A DNA stretch of 64,000 nucleotides from Litomosoides sigmodontis (GCA_963070105.1 OY718803.1:4632507-4696506), one strand, 5' to 3'. Positions 24,081 to 37,138 are shown, counted from the first letter of the stretch. Translations and numbers: made by a program. Notes: a model not told the origin generated them from the sequence alone.

Positions 24081-26299
24081 TTATGCCAGAACTCGACTTT
24101 GAGTAGATTTTCTGCCCGGCCACGATTCCTTGGCATATTTCTTCTTGTGGGGTGCTTCACCATCTTCATCGTCATGTATTCTATGTGTTCCTTGAACGAA
24201 AGGCCCAACATGTCCAGAGGTGGGTTCCGGTAAACTTTTTGCATATAACTCCAAATCCGGAGCAGCATTCATAACAATAGACAAACTTGATATCGGCTGT
24301 ACATATCTAAACAGCAATACGTTCAATTCAAGCTTAAAAACATGAAGCCTAATAATATTTTTCTTAAAGTCTTCTCAAAACGCTCTGTAACCAGGGACTT
24401 CTCAGATTGCATTATTCCTTCGCGATACTTTTTAGTACTAAAATGAACTAAAGGAATATGGAACACGTTATCGGAAAGTAAGTATTACCCAAGGAATGGC
24501 AAAAATGAGAATACCTTGTATTTTTGTAATCATCTACGCGTCCAGGCCTTAGAATCTTCTTCTGAGTAGGACCTTCTTTAGTTCGCTGCTCAATTCCTTC
24601 ATCCGAAGGTTTGCGTTTTGTTGATATAATTGCAGTGGCAATTAAATTTCGAAAACGTCCAACCGTTGGATCAACGTCTTCTTAAATAAGAAAAGACTAT
24701 ATTTAAATTGAATTAGGATTAACAACTGATTACTTCGAATCATGAAGCCGACAAACAACGGCTCAGCAAATAAACAAATGACGTGAATTCAAAAATCATT
24801 TTAAACTCGAAAATCAACTTTGCAAACTTGCCTGGATTAATTATAGTTTCTTCTTCGATAAATGCAACATTCCCACGAGGTCTTTTCTTTCGTCGCGCAT
24901 CTTCCAGTGAAATTGGTATGACCGGTATTCGTCTATTTAACGCTGTGTTATACTCAGTTAGGTTCTAGAAATTGCTAAAATGTTAAAGCATCGAATTTCT
25001 CGTTAGACCTACTCCAACTATCAGCAAGGCCACATAATGATTAAATTCTCTTTGATTAGATTAGAATTTGGTTAGAATTTAAATTGAAAGAATAGGTTTA
25101 TCACAGTAGAATGTCGAGATCATAACAGCAGTCTAGAATCATTCCAACGCATAATCCATCAAGAATAAGTCTAAGAATCACAATCGCACAGAAAATGCTT
25201 TTCCACAGCATAGAAATATTGCGTAATTTGAGATACAAAAAGCGCGGAATTCTCATTCCTTACAAAAGTAACTGAGTTTCACATACTCAATCATAGTAGA
25301 ATCATGAAATAAGACCAGGGAGAACGCTCGCAAAAAAAAAACTCCAGAATTAGGTGTCCAACCTCAAGCTCATGTTCCTCCGGTAGCAATTCTTTATTTC
25401 CTTCATCGTCATCATTGCCCGAATCAAGTTTAGCCCGCAATATATACCTCCTTGTGGAAGCACCGAAATGAAATATGCTGGCAATATCTATGAAAATTGG
25501 TTGCTTTGGTTCAATGCGGACTTTACCAACAAACGTGCCGTGACCTAGAAGAAAATATATCAAACTAATAGTTTCTTATTAATTTTCTTGCTTTCCTACA
25601 CGAGAACTTCACTTTGCCAATGTCTTACTAAACCATTTCAACCTACCGCATTATGAAAAGTAAAAAAAAAAATCAGCACTCTGAAGTGCTGATCCAGTGT
25701 AATACGAAATGATGCCTATTAGATGAAAGCGACGAAGAACCCACAGCTATTCATGTCTACAAGCGCAAATCGCTGCAAGAATTTATGATAAATCAAAACA
25801 GCGTGAACCCTGGAACACGACGCATGTTCCACCACAAAATCACACTGCTTCGGATTACGTCCAAAGAAATAGGCGCGCTTTTCATCAACCATCAATTTCT
25901 GAAGTACCAACAAGATTTTCAGTTATGCCGAAATCTGGTGTTAAAAAAATACAACAGTAAAAGTCCAGATCTACTTGGTGACTGTAAGATTTGTTTGAAA
26001 TATAACATATCTAAGCTGAAAGGTGAAAAATTGATGCTGAAAGGTGATGAACTAAGAACAACTCAAGAATGACACACCTGGATCAACTGGTCACCCTTCA
26101 AAACATCAAGGTGACATCCACTCGGTGGTCTTCCTGCCCAAGGAGGTATTTCATATTCGATTGCTGAATTTGCTGTATTTTCTCCCGAAGGAACCACAGC
26201 AGGAAGAACTGCAGTAGCTGGTAGAGAAGTTCCAATACTCAGAGGAGCAGTTATTCTTGCAGTTCTTTTTCCATCTTTTACCATATCGGAAGACATCAT
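24081..26299 (-). CDS. ppp1r8: Nuclear inhibitor of protein phosphatase 1 (NIPP1 / PPP1R8)
   Basis: A nuclear targeting and regulatory subunit of protein phosphatase 1 that acts in splicing and chromatin. Six exons, 360 residues (human 351): 26078..26299, 25745..25898, 25363..25544, 24832..24964, 24515..24680, 24081..24306. Order: family start PPWAGRPPSGCHLDVLKGD; an FHA domain (about residues 85-150) with FGRN, CSRVHAVL and NSCHGTFVG, the phosphothreonine-binding loops; NLTEYNTALNRR; a PP1-docking RVxF-type motif read here as NVAF (about 218-221) in RRKKRPRGNVAFIEEE; NPEDVDPTVGRFRNL; and the conserved C-terminal KKKYAKESWPGRK. Human has RVTF at the docking site. Intron 4 requires donor G|GCAAGT. 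Confidence 0.95.
25672..25693. repeat. Small perfect hairpin in a NIPP1 intron
   Basis: ATCAGCACT and its reverse complement flank a CTGA loop. Nine-base arms, short enough to arise by chance. Confidence 0.5.
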
Positions 26300-26898
26300 G
26301 CCACCAAATTTCTAAAAACCATGATTCTACAAAAAGAAGATCCCAATATTGCACAAACTTCCATTGAGTGATGCAGTGCTATACGATGCAGTGTAGTAGC
26401 GCAAACCATTTCATTAAGTCTATCGCAAATTAGTAAATTTGCAACTTACCTAAGAACCAAGAAGAGCGAATTTGTATAATATTTTTAAGCAAGTTGCAAA
26501 ACCAATCCTTCAAACAATGACACACTTGATAAAAAAAATTTATTCACAGTTTACGATACTGAATACAACACGAGGTATACAAAAGCGAAATTCAAGCCAT
26601 TATAATTTTAAATACATGATTACTGAATGCCGCAAAATCTGGATATTACTGTAAAGATAAAGCAGTGTCAAACACCAAAGCATATTGATAAAAATGGATA
26701 AAGCGCTAAGTTATACATAAATACAGACCAGTACTGAATGAGTGAACGATCATTCTGATCAGTAAAATATGAACTAATCAACTATGAAATCATTATACAA
26801 GCCAAAACCAGTTAAAAATCGCTCACTGGGGTGATGGGCGAACTTCCGAAATACTACTAACTTGGCACACAGATAATTAAAGCTCGTCGATTTGAGAT
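26300..26898. other. Intergenic between NIPP1 and NT5C3
   Basis: Upstream of NIPP1 and downstream of the 5'-nucleotidase gene. A 60-codon plus-strand open frame at 26472..26654 has no supporting feature. Confidence 0.45.
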
Positions 26899-29298
26899 TC
26901 ACCGTAAATTTGGAATTTTGTCGTCCACTACAACAGATTCACCATCTGTCACATGTGACTTGCTTTTCGATTCCAGAGAACAATTTATATGCGTTGCTGA
27001 AAAGCAAAAGAATGTTTTAAAAAACTCTGGAGCGGATAAGGAATTCAAATGCGGGAAAGAGTAGGAATTACACTCCACAATATTTCTTATTTTCTCGAGT
27101 TTTAAACAAAACTTATCCCTCGTCATACTACGGGCACTGCTGCCATTCCAGCTCTTTCTATTTAAGCATGGCAGACTTGAACTTTATAACAAATAACAAA
27201 TTCAAAAGCATATAACAAAAGTGGCCAAATGACTTCTAGACTTACATAGATTCTTTTCATCTCTATTTGTTTCAAAAATGGAATTAAGGATTAAACGAGG
27301 CACATGCATAGTCTGATCATCCAATAAAACGATATCATATCCATCCAAATATTTAGCTAGCAACGTTTCGTCATTGTAATTCAGAAAACCTATTTTCAAT
27401 GCAACTTGTTCACACTCCAGACCTACGTCCATTTTTGAATCTAAAATTTAAATGAAATCAAAAATGAAACCGAAAACCACAGTATGAACATGACCCTGGA
27501 CTGCAACTGTAGTTTGAAGTTCTGTGCTTAAACTTCTATCATTTTAAAATATAATATTGTCAGTACCTCCTAAAGAGTCGCCCATCAACAAAACACACGT
27601 TCGCGATGAAATTTCACTGAACAACGATCCATAACCACTAATAACAGCACTGTTCTTACAAAATGTGTGAATAAGAGGTTCACTAAATGCAACCGCTACA
27701 TCATTTTCATCATATATCTAAATAATTGACACATTTAAGATTCCGAAAACCTAATTTAAACATCTTACGTTCAAAACAATTATCCACAAATGATGTTAAG
27801 TATCCCGCAATTAAAAAAACCACAAAGGCAGTGTCTGTTCCAGTAGGCTAAATCCAGAGTACCTCAGTTATTGATTATTAAAAAATTAATTATACTGATT
27901 TCAGTTAATGTAAACCGTTTTATTGTGGATGATTCAAAAAGTATCATTTTTGTATTGGTGACGGTGGTGAATGAGAAACCGATTTTATGTGCATTATTAT
28001 TTTGCATAAAAAATACGTGAAAAAATCCCCATAAAAAATCGAATTTGCATTCCCACTTTGCACACCAAAATTTGCACTCTGAGAAGAGATTCTACTTTTG
28101 AAATGTAAGAATTATAATTACCATCATATTTGAGACAATGTGCACATTGTTTGGAAACCCGCCAAGTGTTTTTTGCAAGAAGAAATCAATCACATTTCCT
28201 ATACCCGCAGAAAAAATAACTAGAGGTATGTTGTGATTACGCAGCGTTAGTATCAATTCCTTTGCTCCTTCCCTGAAAAAATATAGACAGAAAACTGGTT
28301 CCCATCCTAAATAAAGCGCATAATTCAAATCTCCAAAGAATTGGAAAATCATTTCACTCCAAACTGAAAGAATATATGGCATATTACTTGCCTACTCCTT
28401 ACTTTAATTCAAGTTTTGCTTCGGAAACAAATTTTTGAATCGTTTTCTTAGTAAAACCAGTCTTGATTATATGTTCGTGGGAAGTTCTCCACCTGGAACG
28501 AAATGTATATGATTACTCAACAAGAAAATATTTCATTTACATAGGGTCTAAACGCAAGTAACCAATAAAATCATACCAGTCTTCCATATGAGGAATCTTT
28601 TCAGCGACTGTTATGTGTGGATCAAACTCAACAGGAAGGTACTTTGCCTTCAGCTTCTCGAGAACAATACCAAGCTCGCGTGACACCGTCCATGCAGCAC
28701 TATCAAAAACACCATGCGTTGTCAAACAACTTTTACCTTCAGCATCGTGGAAGCGAGATAACGTATAATCAAAATCTGAGACCACCTAAACATTCTCAAT
28801 ACGCTTGCATCAGTCCATTTACGAACACTAAACAAAATATTACGAAAGAATATTATAAGGAAAAAAATTTCTGAATGAAATGTCACATCTACTTACCACA
28901 TTTGAATAATTCACTAGCCTTAAAATTAAGGTTTGCTGAGAATTTTTCGAAATGATGCAAAACTGACCAATTTCATTTAAAACTAATTTACTGTACCCCG
29001 TGCATAACAAAGGATGAAAAAATGGTTGAATTAAGCTAAAGTTGAAGAGTGGATTCTGCAGTTTTACAAAATAATATGCAAACTATTATAATTATAGCTT
29101 ACTGCTTAACATATCAAACGACAGCCTCACCAAAAGTTTATCTTTGTCAGCATTGGCAATTTCGTTAAGTTTCCGTTCTACGGCATATGAATCGCGCATG
29201 CGCACTTTGTCATTTGCAAGCAACACATCGATCAGCATATAAAAACCAATGCTACAATGCATACGGTCGAAATGCATTACCGACGTAATAAGCGCCAC
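26899..29298 (-). CDS. NT5C3: Cytosolic 5'-nucleotidase III (HAD family)
   Basis: Dephosphorylates pyrimidine nucleoside monophosphates, and in some family members 7-methyl-GMP. Seven exons, 365 residues: 29131..29298, 28541..28785, 28403..28492, 28122..28272, 27567..27717, 27246..27440, 26899..26996. HAD motif I is DFDYTLSRF (nucleophile and acid Asp), followed by [10 protein letters not shown]; motif II is [10 protein letters not shown]; the late motif is [14 protein letters not shown] and [13 protein letters not shown] close the domain, as in the family. All phases agree. The N-terminus ([13 protein letters not shown], then [13 protein letters not shown]) is hydrophobic and could be an anchor; the family varies here. 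The short last exon ([12 protein letters not shown]) rests on splice and phase only. A decayed relative lies at 33.9-35.5 kb. Confidence 0.93.
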
Positions 29299-30269
29299 AT
29301 AGCAACTTCATCGAGACTAATGGTTCACACCAACAGACGAAAACATATCTACTTTGTGTAAATGGATGGGACGATTACTCCTTGAATAAATGTTTTCATT
29401 TAAATTCCACCGTTAACAAAATGAGGTAACTATTCTACAGAAAATGAAATTAAATTCTAAAAATTAATAGCATACAAGCTGTCCCTAGCAGAGGTAACTA
29501 ACAGTCCATCAACAGGTGAATTGACGTAACCGATTAGCTCAGCCTCAAGTGTCAAAATAATCAGAATCTGATACAAGTGGTTGCGGCGAAGACGAAATAT
29601 AAAAAGGGAGTGCGAAATGACAGTTGTCAGAGAAAACGGTGGCAAAATACGTAGATAGGCCGTATTCCGCACCGTAATGGAAACGCATCCTTGGACTTCA
29701 CGCCTTTCTGTAAAATGGTTGAGGCTGTACAGATGTGAGTACGTTCCGGGATAAATCATTAAGATGGGAAACACTTGGTGCCGTGCACCGAAACTTCACA
29801 AATTCCTTTTAACAGCTCTCCCGAAGATACTGACTGTCCTCGACGGATCACGGCAACACCTCTTGGCACCGACGCCGACCCTACAACCTTACTTTCAGCA
29901 TTTCCTTGTTCATCACGCTAACTATATCCACGCCTCGGCTGTCTCAACCACGTATACCCCCATAGTGCTCTTACAATACTGCGCCAGCTCTTTCTCATTG
30001 ATTTTTCGCTAGACAGGCACAAACCCAGCGATGAAGTTGAGATTGGTATGTAGGCCGTGCGTGGGCGGTATTGGGGTCTTGCGTAGGATGCGGGAGGGGT
30101 AGGGGGGGAGGGGGAGTGTTCCTTCAACTCTCCCTTTGAAGGTAATATGTCTCTTTATGTTAACACAGAATCAGTTATAACGGTGATTGCTTAGGTGAGG
30201 TTGTGATCGTCGTATTTGCTTATAATTGAATTGTCATTAAAATTGATTCAGAGAGTACTCACGCAAATC
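29299..30269. other. Divergent upstream region of NT5C3 and U2AF35
   Basis: More GC-rich than the surroundings from about 29750 to 30120, ending in a G-run block listed separately. Probable promoter region for U2AF35. Open frames of 69-105 codons here overlap on both strands and are not supported. Confidence 0.45.
30090..30117 (+). repeat. G-run tract with G-quadruplex potential
   Basis: Four runs of three to seven G within 28 bases, about 150 bases before the U2AF35 start codon. Resembles the block upstream of PABPN1. Confidence 0.65.
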
Positions 30270-31729
30270 ATGACGAATTATCATATGTCAGGTGCAGAAT
30301 ATCTTGCATCCATCTATGGTACTGAGAAGGATAAGGTTAGTGATTTGATATTTTATTGGGATCTATAGGACTGGCGTGAAGATATGAGAGCGCCAACTTT
30401 GGCTTGGCAGTATTTTTAGAAAAGACGTATAGTTTAGAAAAGAACCAATTTTCCGGTATAGATGAAGAAACTGCTTAGCGAAAGTGTAAATCCTTGCCTT
30501 GTAGGAAGTGTTCGAAATCTGTTCGTAGAAGTAAATGAATGTGGTACGAGAATTATGGTTAAAAAAGTAAAAAAGAACATGATGAAAATACCAAAGGTCG
30601 ATAGTGTAAAACACTTTACTTTAGGTGAATTGCTCCTTCTACTTCAAGATAGGTGCATGTCGGCATGGGGACAAATGCTCTAGAACGCATATCATGCCTT
30701 CTTTTTCACAAACAGTTTTGCTTAAGAATCTTTATCACAATCCAATGATTGATACCAGACAAGCGGATGCCTTTGCCAAGGTTTGCATATTTTACAGTTA
30801 TTTTTTTTAGCTTGCACAGTGCATGTCGATTGTCTTGCATCCTTCCAGGTCTAAGAAGCTGCACTTTTTGTGATAGCAATGGTGGACTATTGTTGGAAGC
30901 AATTTTAGTGGAGACTTAACTTTAGCCTTTTAGACCGGCCGTAGTTCTTACTTTGGCCCTACTTTCAGAGCCAAAAATTAACAAATTTAACTGAACATGT
31001 CGTGATGCAAATCAGTTCATTCGTCTCTTGGCACATTAGTTATGTTGGTAAGGCGCCCTATCTGAACTCCCATTTCAGCCTAGGAGAATGGTAACTGAAG
31101 TCCTCAGACCCTGTGGAAATTATTTGAGAAATATAGCTAGACTTCTGGGAAGCAATAGATTCTATACTCAAATTTTAAGGACTTTACGACCAAAAGGCGT
31201 GCTGAAATGATAAGATTCTCATAAAAAAAACTGCTAAATAGAGAATTAAGATACGGCTTCCTTTTGATAAAGTTTCCCGACAAACGTGGTTGTCAAGAAA
31301 TTTTATCAAAAGTTACGATTGTGAATAACTGAGTCTCATCCTTGCAAATTTTATTTTGGAGAGCAATGTCTCTTGCTTAAAATTTATTGATTTATTTATG
31401 CTCATGTTTTGAACCTTTGATTTGTTTCCTGCTGTTCATGTGTTGAAATGAAATATTTATGTTTGCAGTAATTATTAGAAACTTAGAGCTTGTTTAGGTT
31501 GGCCAAATGAACGAACAGGAGCAACAATATTTTGAAGAATTTTTCGAAGAAATATTCGTTGAATTGGAAGATAAGTTTGGTCCAATTGACGAGATGAATG
31601 TTTGCGATAATATCGGCGAGCATATGATTGGCAATGTATATGTAAAATTTGAAAATGAAGAAGATGCAGATAAATGTGTTAAAGGACTGGAAAATAGATG
31701 GTAATCCTTTCACTATTTCACGGTTCCAG

Positions 31730-31772
<43 letters not shown>

Positions 31773-32614
31773 GTCGAAATAAATACTATGAGCACAATAA
31801 AAAAATGAGATGAGCATGGAATAAGTGGATGTTGCGGGCGCAACATCAGTGTTATAACTGGAACCGCGAATCCATTTCCATTACCTGGATTATTTGTTGT
31901 CTGATAAAGGAATAATGGAGAATTTAGAGGGTTTATTCGAAGATTTCAGGTTCAATGCATCACCCGTTTATGCTGAACTTTCACCCGTAACGGATTTTCG
32001 TGAAGCTTGTTGTCGGCAGTATGAATTGGGAGGCTGTAACAAAGGTGCCTTTTGCAATTTTATGCATTTGAAGCAAATATCACGTGATTTGAGGCGGAAG
32101 TTATACGGTTCTCGGGCAGAATATCGTGGTGGCGGTTATTATGGCGGTGGAAATTGGCATGAAGGTTTGTGTTCCTTGCGTTTTATTTTAATGCTATAAA
32201 TGAATAAATTTTTGTGTGAAAGCAAATGTTAGAAATGGCAGTTAAATTTTTCGTACAAATAAATACCATGCCAGCTATCGTTTAGTGATGTAAAAAAAAA
32301 TTGTTATATCAGAAAGTGTTTATGATGAAAACTCCATCTGAAAAATGTATCTCTGAAATTTACATTAGGAGAATTTAATGTTGCAGCATATTGTGGACAG
32401 CTTTCTAGCGGCCTTTTAACTTTTGAATTGTTTACTATCCATTAGTTTCCGTGATTTTTTTGTGGATTCATGCTTGTGAACTAACTTTATCAGTTGCTAT
32501 CATTTAGGTAGGGGAAGCGATTACGGTGGTTACTCTCGCCGTAGCGGTGGGTACGGCGGTGGTGGTGGTGGCAGACGGCGTTCGCGGAGTCCTCGATCAA
32601 GACATCGATACTAA
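30270..32614 (+). CDS. uaf-2: U2AF small subunit (U2AF35)
   Basis: Recognises the AG of 3' splice sites as part of the U2AF heterodimer. Five exons, 248 residues: 30270..30335, 30625..30780, 31498..31700, 31950..32164, 32508..32614. Features in order: [15 protein letters not shown]; first CCCH zinc finger ([18 protein letters not shown], then [10 protein letters not shown]); a U2AF-homology motif with [62 protein letters not shown] with the second zinc finger ending CNFMHLK; then a Gly- and Arg/Ser-rich tail ([18 protein letters not shown]). It is slightly longer at the start than human (MTNYHMS before GAEYLAS). All phases agree. AATAAA follows at 32795. Confidence 0.96.
31721..31866. mobile_element. 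MITE-like inverted-repeat element in U2AF35 intron 3
   Basis: CGGTTCCAGTTATA (31721..31734) and its exact reverse complement (31853..31866) bound 146 bases. Inside are a TA dinucleotide run (31730..31769) and a nearly perfect palindrome at 31828..31847 (GATGTTGCG, GG, CGCAACATC). No clear target-site duplication flanks it, so it could instead be a simple foldback sequence. Confidence 0.5.
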
Positions 32615-33936
32615 CTCGATAACAATATTATTGAAATTTTTATATGCTGGCCGTATTATCAAGGATGCTTTTTTTGTGTTGATCTTCTGGTCAACATAAT
32701 GTGTGGTCTCATGTGGTCCCAATTGTTTCCCCCCGTCTTTTTCTATTACATTATTACTTGTATGAGGAATTTGTAAAATGGATTGAGTGATTCAAATAAA
32801 ATTTATGATCTTTAACAATTGGAAAGAAGTACTATTTAAAGCGTCTAGCCTTGTAACACTTATCCCAATACGGTTTGATTTTCCTTAGTTTAAGATTAGA
32901 AAGTTCGGTGGAAGATATTCTTATTTATTTATATCCTTTTATTGTCAGAAGAGTGACTTATTCATTCAAATCCTCAATGCTTTCAATCGGTGCCGTGTGG
33001 AATCTTTGAGTAAATGAGTGAAATATGAAGAGACGGTTGTGTCCTACTTTCATGATTAAAGCTTATGGTAAGCTCAGTAGCATACATTTCATAGATTTGA
33101 TATGGCAAAAAAATTGGATATTAGAATGTCATTAGCCCTGTTGACGTCACGTAGTTTTGAAACAACTATTTTAAACTGTGATAAGTGAAGAATGTTTATG
33201 AATTTGAGTTTGTTTTTGGTTTTTACGCGGCATTTGGACATGAAGGAGAGAAAAACTTAAATTTGTTAATCATAACTGTCGAACGCATTTCTCTACATCA
33301 CTGTTATGATTTTCGAGCTGTGGGCTTTCTCCAAGAATGATTTTAGTTCTCATTTCCTCAATTTGGAGATTCGTTATGAATGTTTTAGTTTTTCAAGGAA
33401 AGTTGGATTCCAAATAGTTGCAGACGTTATGCAATATTTTTTGGAATGAATATTCTGAAAGATCATTCGAAAATGGGCATCGGCAATAATGGCTCGTTCG
33501 AGCTTCACTTTTATCCACGCTGTTTCCAAAATTACGAATTCAAAAATTTTTCTGAGTTGGGAGATATACTGATAGTATCCAATCTGCAAGTCATTCACTT
33601 TAGTTGAAGTGCTGAGCTTGCATTTGTAATTTTGGGAACCAGATAAGTCTTTAGTTAACACGACTTCGTCATTTTCGATTCGCGTGTTGGGAGAACAGGT
33701 TAGGTCTTAAATCTGTCAAAGAGTTCATAAGTATCATAATTAATTAACTTGTCAATTCATGTTCAAAACAGTTCGAGATACCCGCTGTGTAGTGTTTAAG
33801 TCGTGTCCTTGGATGAGAATTGTGAGAATGCGTGGATAATAGATCGTTCAGTTCAAGCTTGAGTTCATGTCACAGAAGAGGAGTTGGAAAGTTAGAAGCC
33901 TGAGCGGTTCACTTGTATTGTCGAATGATTATTTGC
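32615..33936. other. Intergenic downstream of U2AF35
   Basis: U2AF35 3' UTR, then nothing recognised. The 95-codon minus-strand frame at 33374..33661 has no family features. Confidence 0.45.
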
Positions 33937-35490
33937 AGGTAGTTGCAGGCTTTGATCATACTCCCACACAAACAAAACTAACACTGGCGATCGAGCTGAT
34001 ATCACTTACGATGTGTTTGTTAGACCAGCAGGAAACAAATCACCAACTTGTGGTCATCTGTTCAAGGCGTTGGACGAGGAATATCCTCTCATCGAAACTG
34101 GTTTGTTGCTGAGCGCTGAAGAGAAGTCACTGGCCATGCTGAAGTGTTCGTTTGTGTTATTCAGCTCAGCTCATTTGTTTCACTCTATCTTCAGTTTGAA
34201 TGTATCACGAATCTGTTATTATTTTTCAGCTGCTACTTTTAATGTTGTTTTTCTTGCGAGCGTATGGACATGGATGTGCAGAATCGAGAAAGGACGCAGT
34301 ACGCTTTGAGGCATGAAGAAGACGAGCTCCTCACAATTCGATGTGCTAGCATTTCAGAAGAAGTGCCACCGCAACTCAACTCCAGGAACGAAATTACAGG
34401 ACAACTATGGTGACTTGCATATTTCCTTATTGTTCACTGCTTATATGTCATTTTTTCCATCCGTGTGCACCTTCACTGCAGATGGAATAAAGCGAACGAT
34501 GTAATCATTAGCGTGAGATTCAAACAAAACGAAATATTGGGTCAACTTAGGTTTGCAAACATGTGTTTTATGATGTTTACTTGCGTAGCTCTAGCGATTC
34601 TGTTACTCATGTTTTTCTAGATCCGATGGTGCTTTGTATTTCAACAAGTTAGAACGGCTGAAGATTCCTTTGATAATCTTCTCCGGGGGTACCACTAATG
34701 TTATTAAAGCCTCACTGCTATTTGAATTAGGGAGAATTCCAGGAAATGTTTACATTATATCGAATACAATGTACTTCAATGAAGTGGTTTCTTTTTCGAT
34801 TAGTTTGAGAAAATTCTAAATTAACTCGAGCCTTAATTCTCAGAAGCAGTCGAAATGATAAGCAATGAAAGAGAGTTATTCATTTAAAAGAACTGTTAGG
34901 AAAATAACTCAATGGCTATCAAATGAATAAGTCGTCATCTTTTGAAAATTAACAGAGATTTATTTATAGGGTGTTGGTTATAAATTCTGAGAACCAGTTA
35001 CACATTCATTCTCAAAAAATGGACGTTTGCTAAAAAAAAAAAAAAAAAAAAGTGCGTGGAGACAGTACGAGATTTAAAGGTGAGGAATCGCAAAATTCAA
35101 TTTAGCGTATTTCGCTTTCTAATTTAATTTGATGATGACAAACAAAATGTGAGAGTAAAGTGTTTTCATATTTCACTTCCCATATATGTATATATAATTA
35201 ATAACATCCTCTTTGTATATATTCGAATGGTAGAAATCCACGTGGTTTCTCTTCGTAAAGGTTAGGGCTCCTTTAACCTTTTCTGTGTTGGGACAGATCC
35301 AACAAGTTCCAGATTTACGGATGGCTGTTGTCAAATGAAAGTGACAATAACACTGTGCTAAAAATCAATTTTTTGACCAAAAATGTTGATATATGTTATT
35401 GGATTCCTATGTCAATTTTCGATATGGTCGTAGTGGACGATCAAGCAATGGACACTTTGAGATATTTGAATCACATTTTTTTTTAACGAA
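33937..35490 (+). pseudogene. Decayed cytosolic 5'-nucleotidase III copy
   Basis: Pieces align in order with the intact NT5C3 gene at 26.9-29.3 kb. After a TTTGCAG-type acceptor comes VVAGFDHT, matching VVSDFDYT but with the nucleophile Asp changed to Gly. Then SPTCGHLFKAL in a shifted frame, and at 34621..34782 KLERLKIPLIIFSGGTTNVI followed by IPGNVYIISNTMYFNE, equal to the [14 protein letters not shown]...VHIVSNMM block. At 35287..35486 come the motif position where GDSxGD has been lost, VLKINFLTKNVD and FDMVVVDDQAMDTLRYLNHIF. The active-site loss, frame changes between blocks and the missing GDS motif make it a pseudogene. Separated blocks show it was an intron-containing copy, not a retrocopy. 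A 20-base poly-A run sits in an intron position at 35032..35051. Confidence 0.75.
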
Positions 35491-35929
35491 AGACATAAAG
35501 CTATCGATTCTTTCCATCTCGAATGCTTTGTAGACTGTTGAATTTCACTCTATTGGATACAATCACTGAAAGATTATTGAGGAGATTATTAATTTAGCAA
35601 TTAATTTGCAGTGATCGGTAGTGTTCTTGTGATTGAGAGTGTTTCTTACGATTGAGATGTTTCTTTTCACAACTTTACAAAAAAAAAAGGTTTCTTGAAT
35701 ATTGGGAGGAAAGTTAGCACACTATACTGTGTCCTCACAAGATAGCAATCGGCATTATGGTAGAACAAAAGACCATGCTTAAGAGGGATACTAACCTTGC
35801 ACCATTCGATCTCACAGTGTTCTCACTAAAAAAGGAAACCAAAATTTAATGGCACATCACAAGCACAAAAGAAATCATAGAAGCTGTTAAAATTTAATCG
35901 AACAAAGTTCCTCCAGATGGTTTGCTAAG

Positions 35930-36020
35930 GTTACCGTGGTGAGCCAGTATGATGAAGATGGGCTAGGTTTTCTCAAACTTCGAAAAGATGGAACCATTAT
36001 GGGTCGTTACGGAAACGGAC
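35930..36020 (+). CDS. Coding-like exon, unassigned
   Basis: Between a TAAG acceptor and a weak GTTCAA donor the plus strand reads VSQYDEDGLGFLKLRKDGTI followed by MGRYGNG. The pattern of a glycine, alternating hydrophobics and DGT resembles a beta-hairpin such as those of FGF-type beta-trefoils, but the resemblance is weak. No partner exon was found. It may belong to the decayed nucleotidase region or to an unrelated gene. Confidence 0.25.
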
Positions 36021-37138
36021 GTTCAAATTTTTTTTTTTGTACTCATTGCGGTATGTTCGCAAACAAATCATGCAATTTTTCATCCTTTTTCCCTTCTCAC
36101 CTGAGTTCAACGATTTCTGAACAGCATTAACGGTTGCAAACCAGTTTGATTGATCGCTTGATCTGTTAGGAAAAGGAGAGCAGTTGTAACATCTCACTCT
36201 AATTTACAATTCAACCGATGGTTGACGACACTCCTCCTCTGATGTCTTCTCATCCATATTTCATTAATTAAAATCTGCATATCGAAGGCAATTTAGTAAA
36301 CCCAGCGTGTGATGCAGGTGGAGCATTCGGACAAATGTTTGCTAGTGGTTTAATCCCCTTTCTGTAATTAGCTTATTAAGTCATTAATTGGCTGAATTTA
36401 TTTCACTTTACTTTTCACATATGTTCTACTCCAAAACAGAAAAAGTCTCTGAATCGATTTAATAAACGAGAAGAATGCTTGTGGTTAAGTAAAATTTAGT
36501 TAGAAGTTCGGAATCTTTCAAAAACTGAAAGCGCTTGATGTGCAAAAACAAAGGATTCTAACTCAACAGCAGTAACGATGGTTATCAATTGAATTCTTTG
36601 CAAAAAATTCTTTTTCGCATCTATTGACATAGAATTCCATTGGTGGATGAGTTTGTTGTCTTTTTACGCTTGGGAACAAATTTAATCTCTTAAATTACAC
36701 GACCTGAAATTATTAAATGTATTGCTAAAAGGAGCAGGGTGTATCGACACTACTTGCATTCCTTTCCGGTTTCGGCATTGTTTTTAAGTTAATGGAACTT
36801 TGTTATTGTGTTTTCGACATCAGAAGTGGAACGTACAGTCTTAAAGAATGAGATTAGAAGAGGAAAGAGAGCAAACATCAACAATTCCAAGTCACCCATA
36901 AACGTTCACTTGAAAGAGTGACTTATCGAACTGTCAATTCTTGAATTTGGAAATGAACTAGCTCAGATCAATTTGTTGTGTGCTGCTATGCTATGGCCGG
37001 TTGAATAGCCCTCTGTTTCATAATTGAGCTGAAACTGTCATCCGATTACACCGAAAGTAAGAACAAAAATACACGCGACACACACACACACACACACACG
37101 CACACATCCGTACTTTATCAAGCACCAGAAAGAAGCCA

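Noticed and set aside
30462..30683. 73-codon plus-strand frame before U2AF35 exon 2
   Set aside because: It lies in intron 1 and crosses the firm acceptor of exon 2 in another frame.
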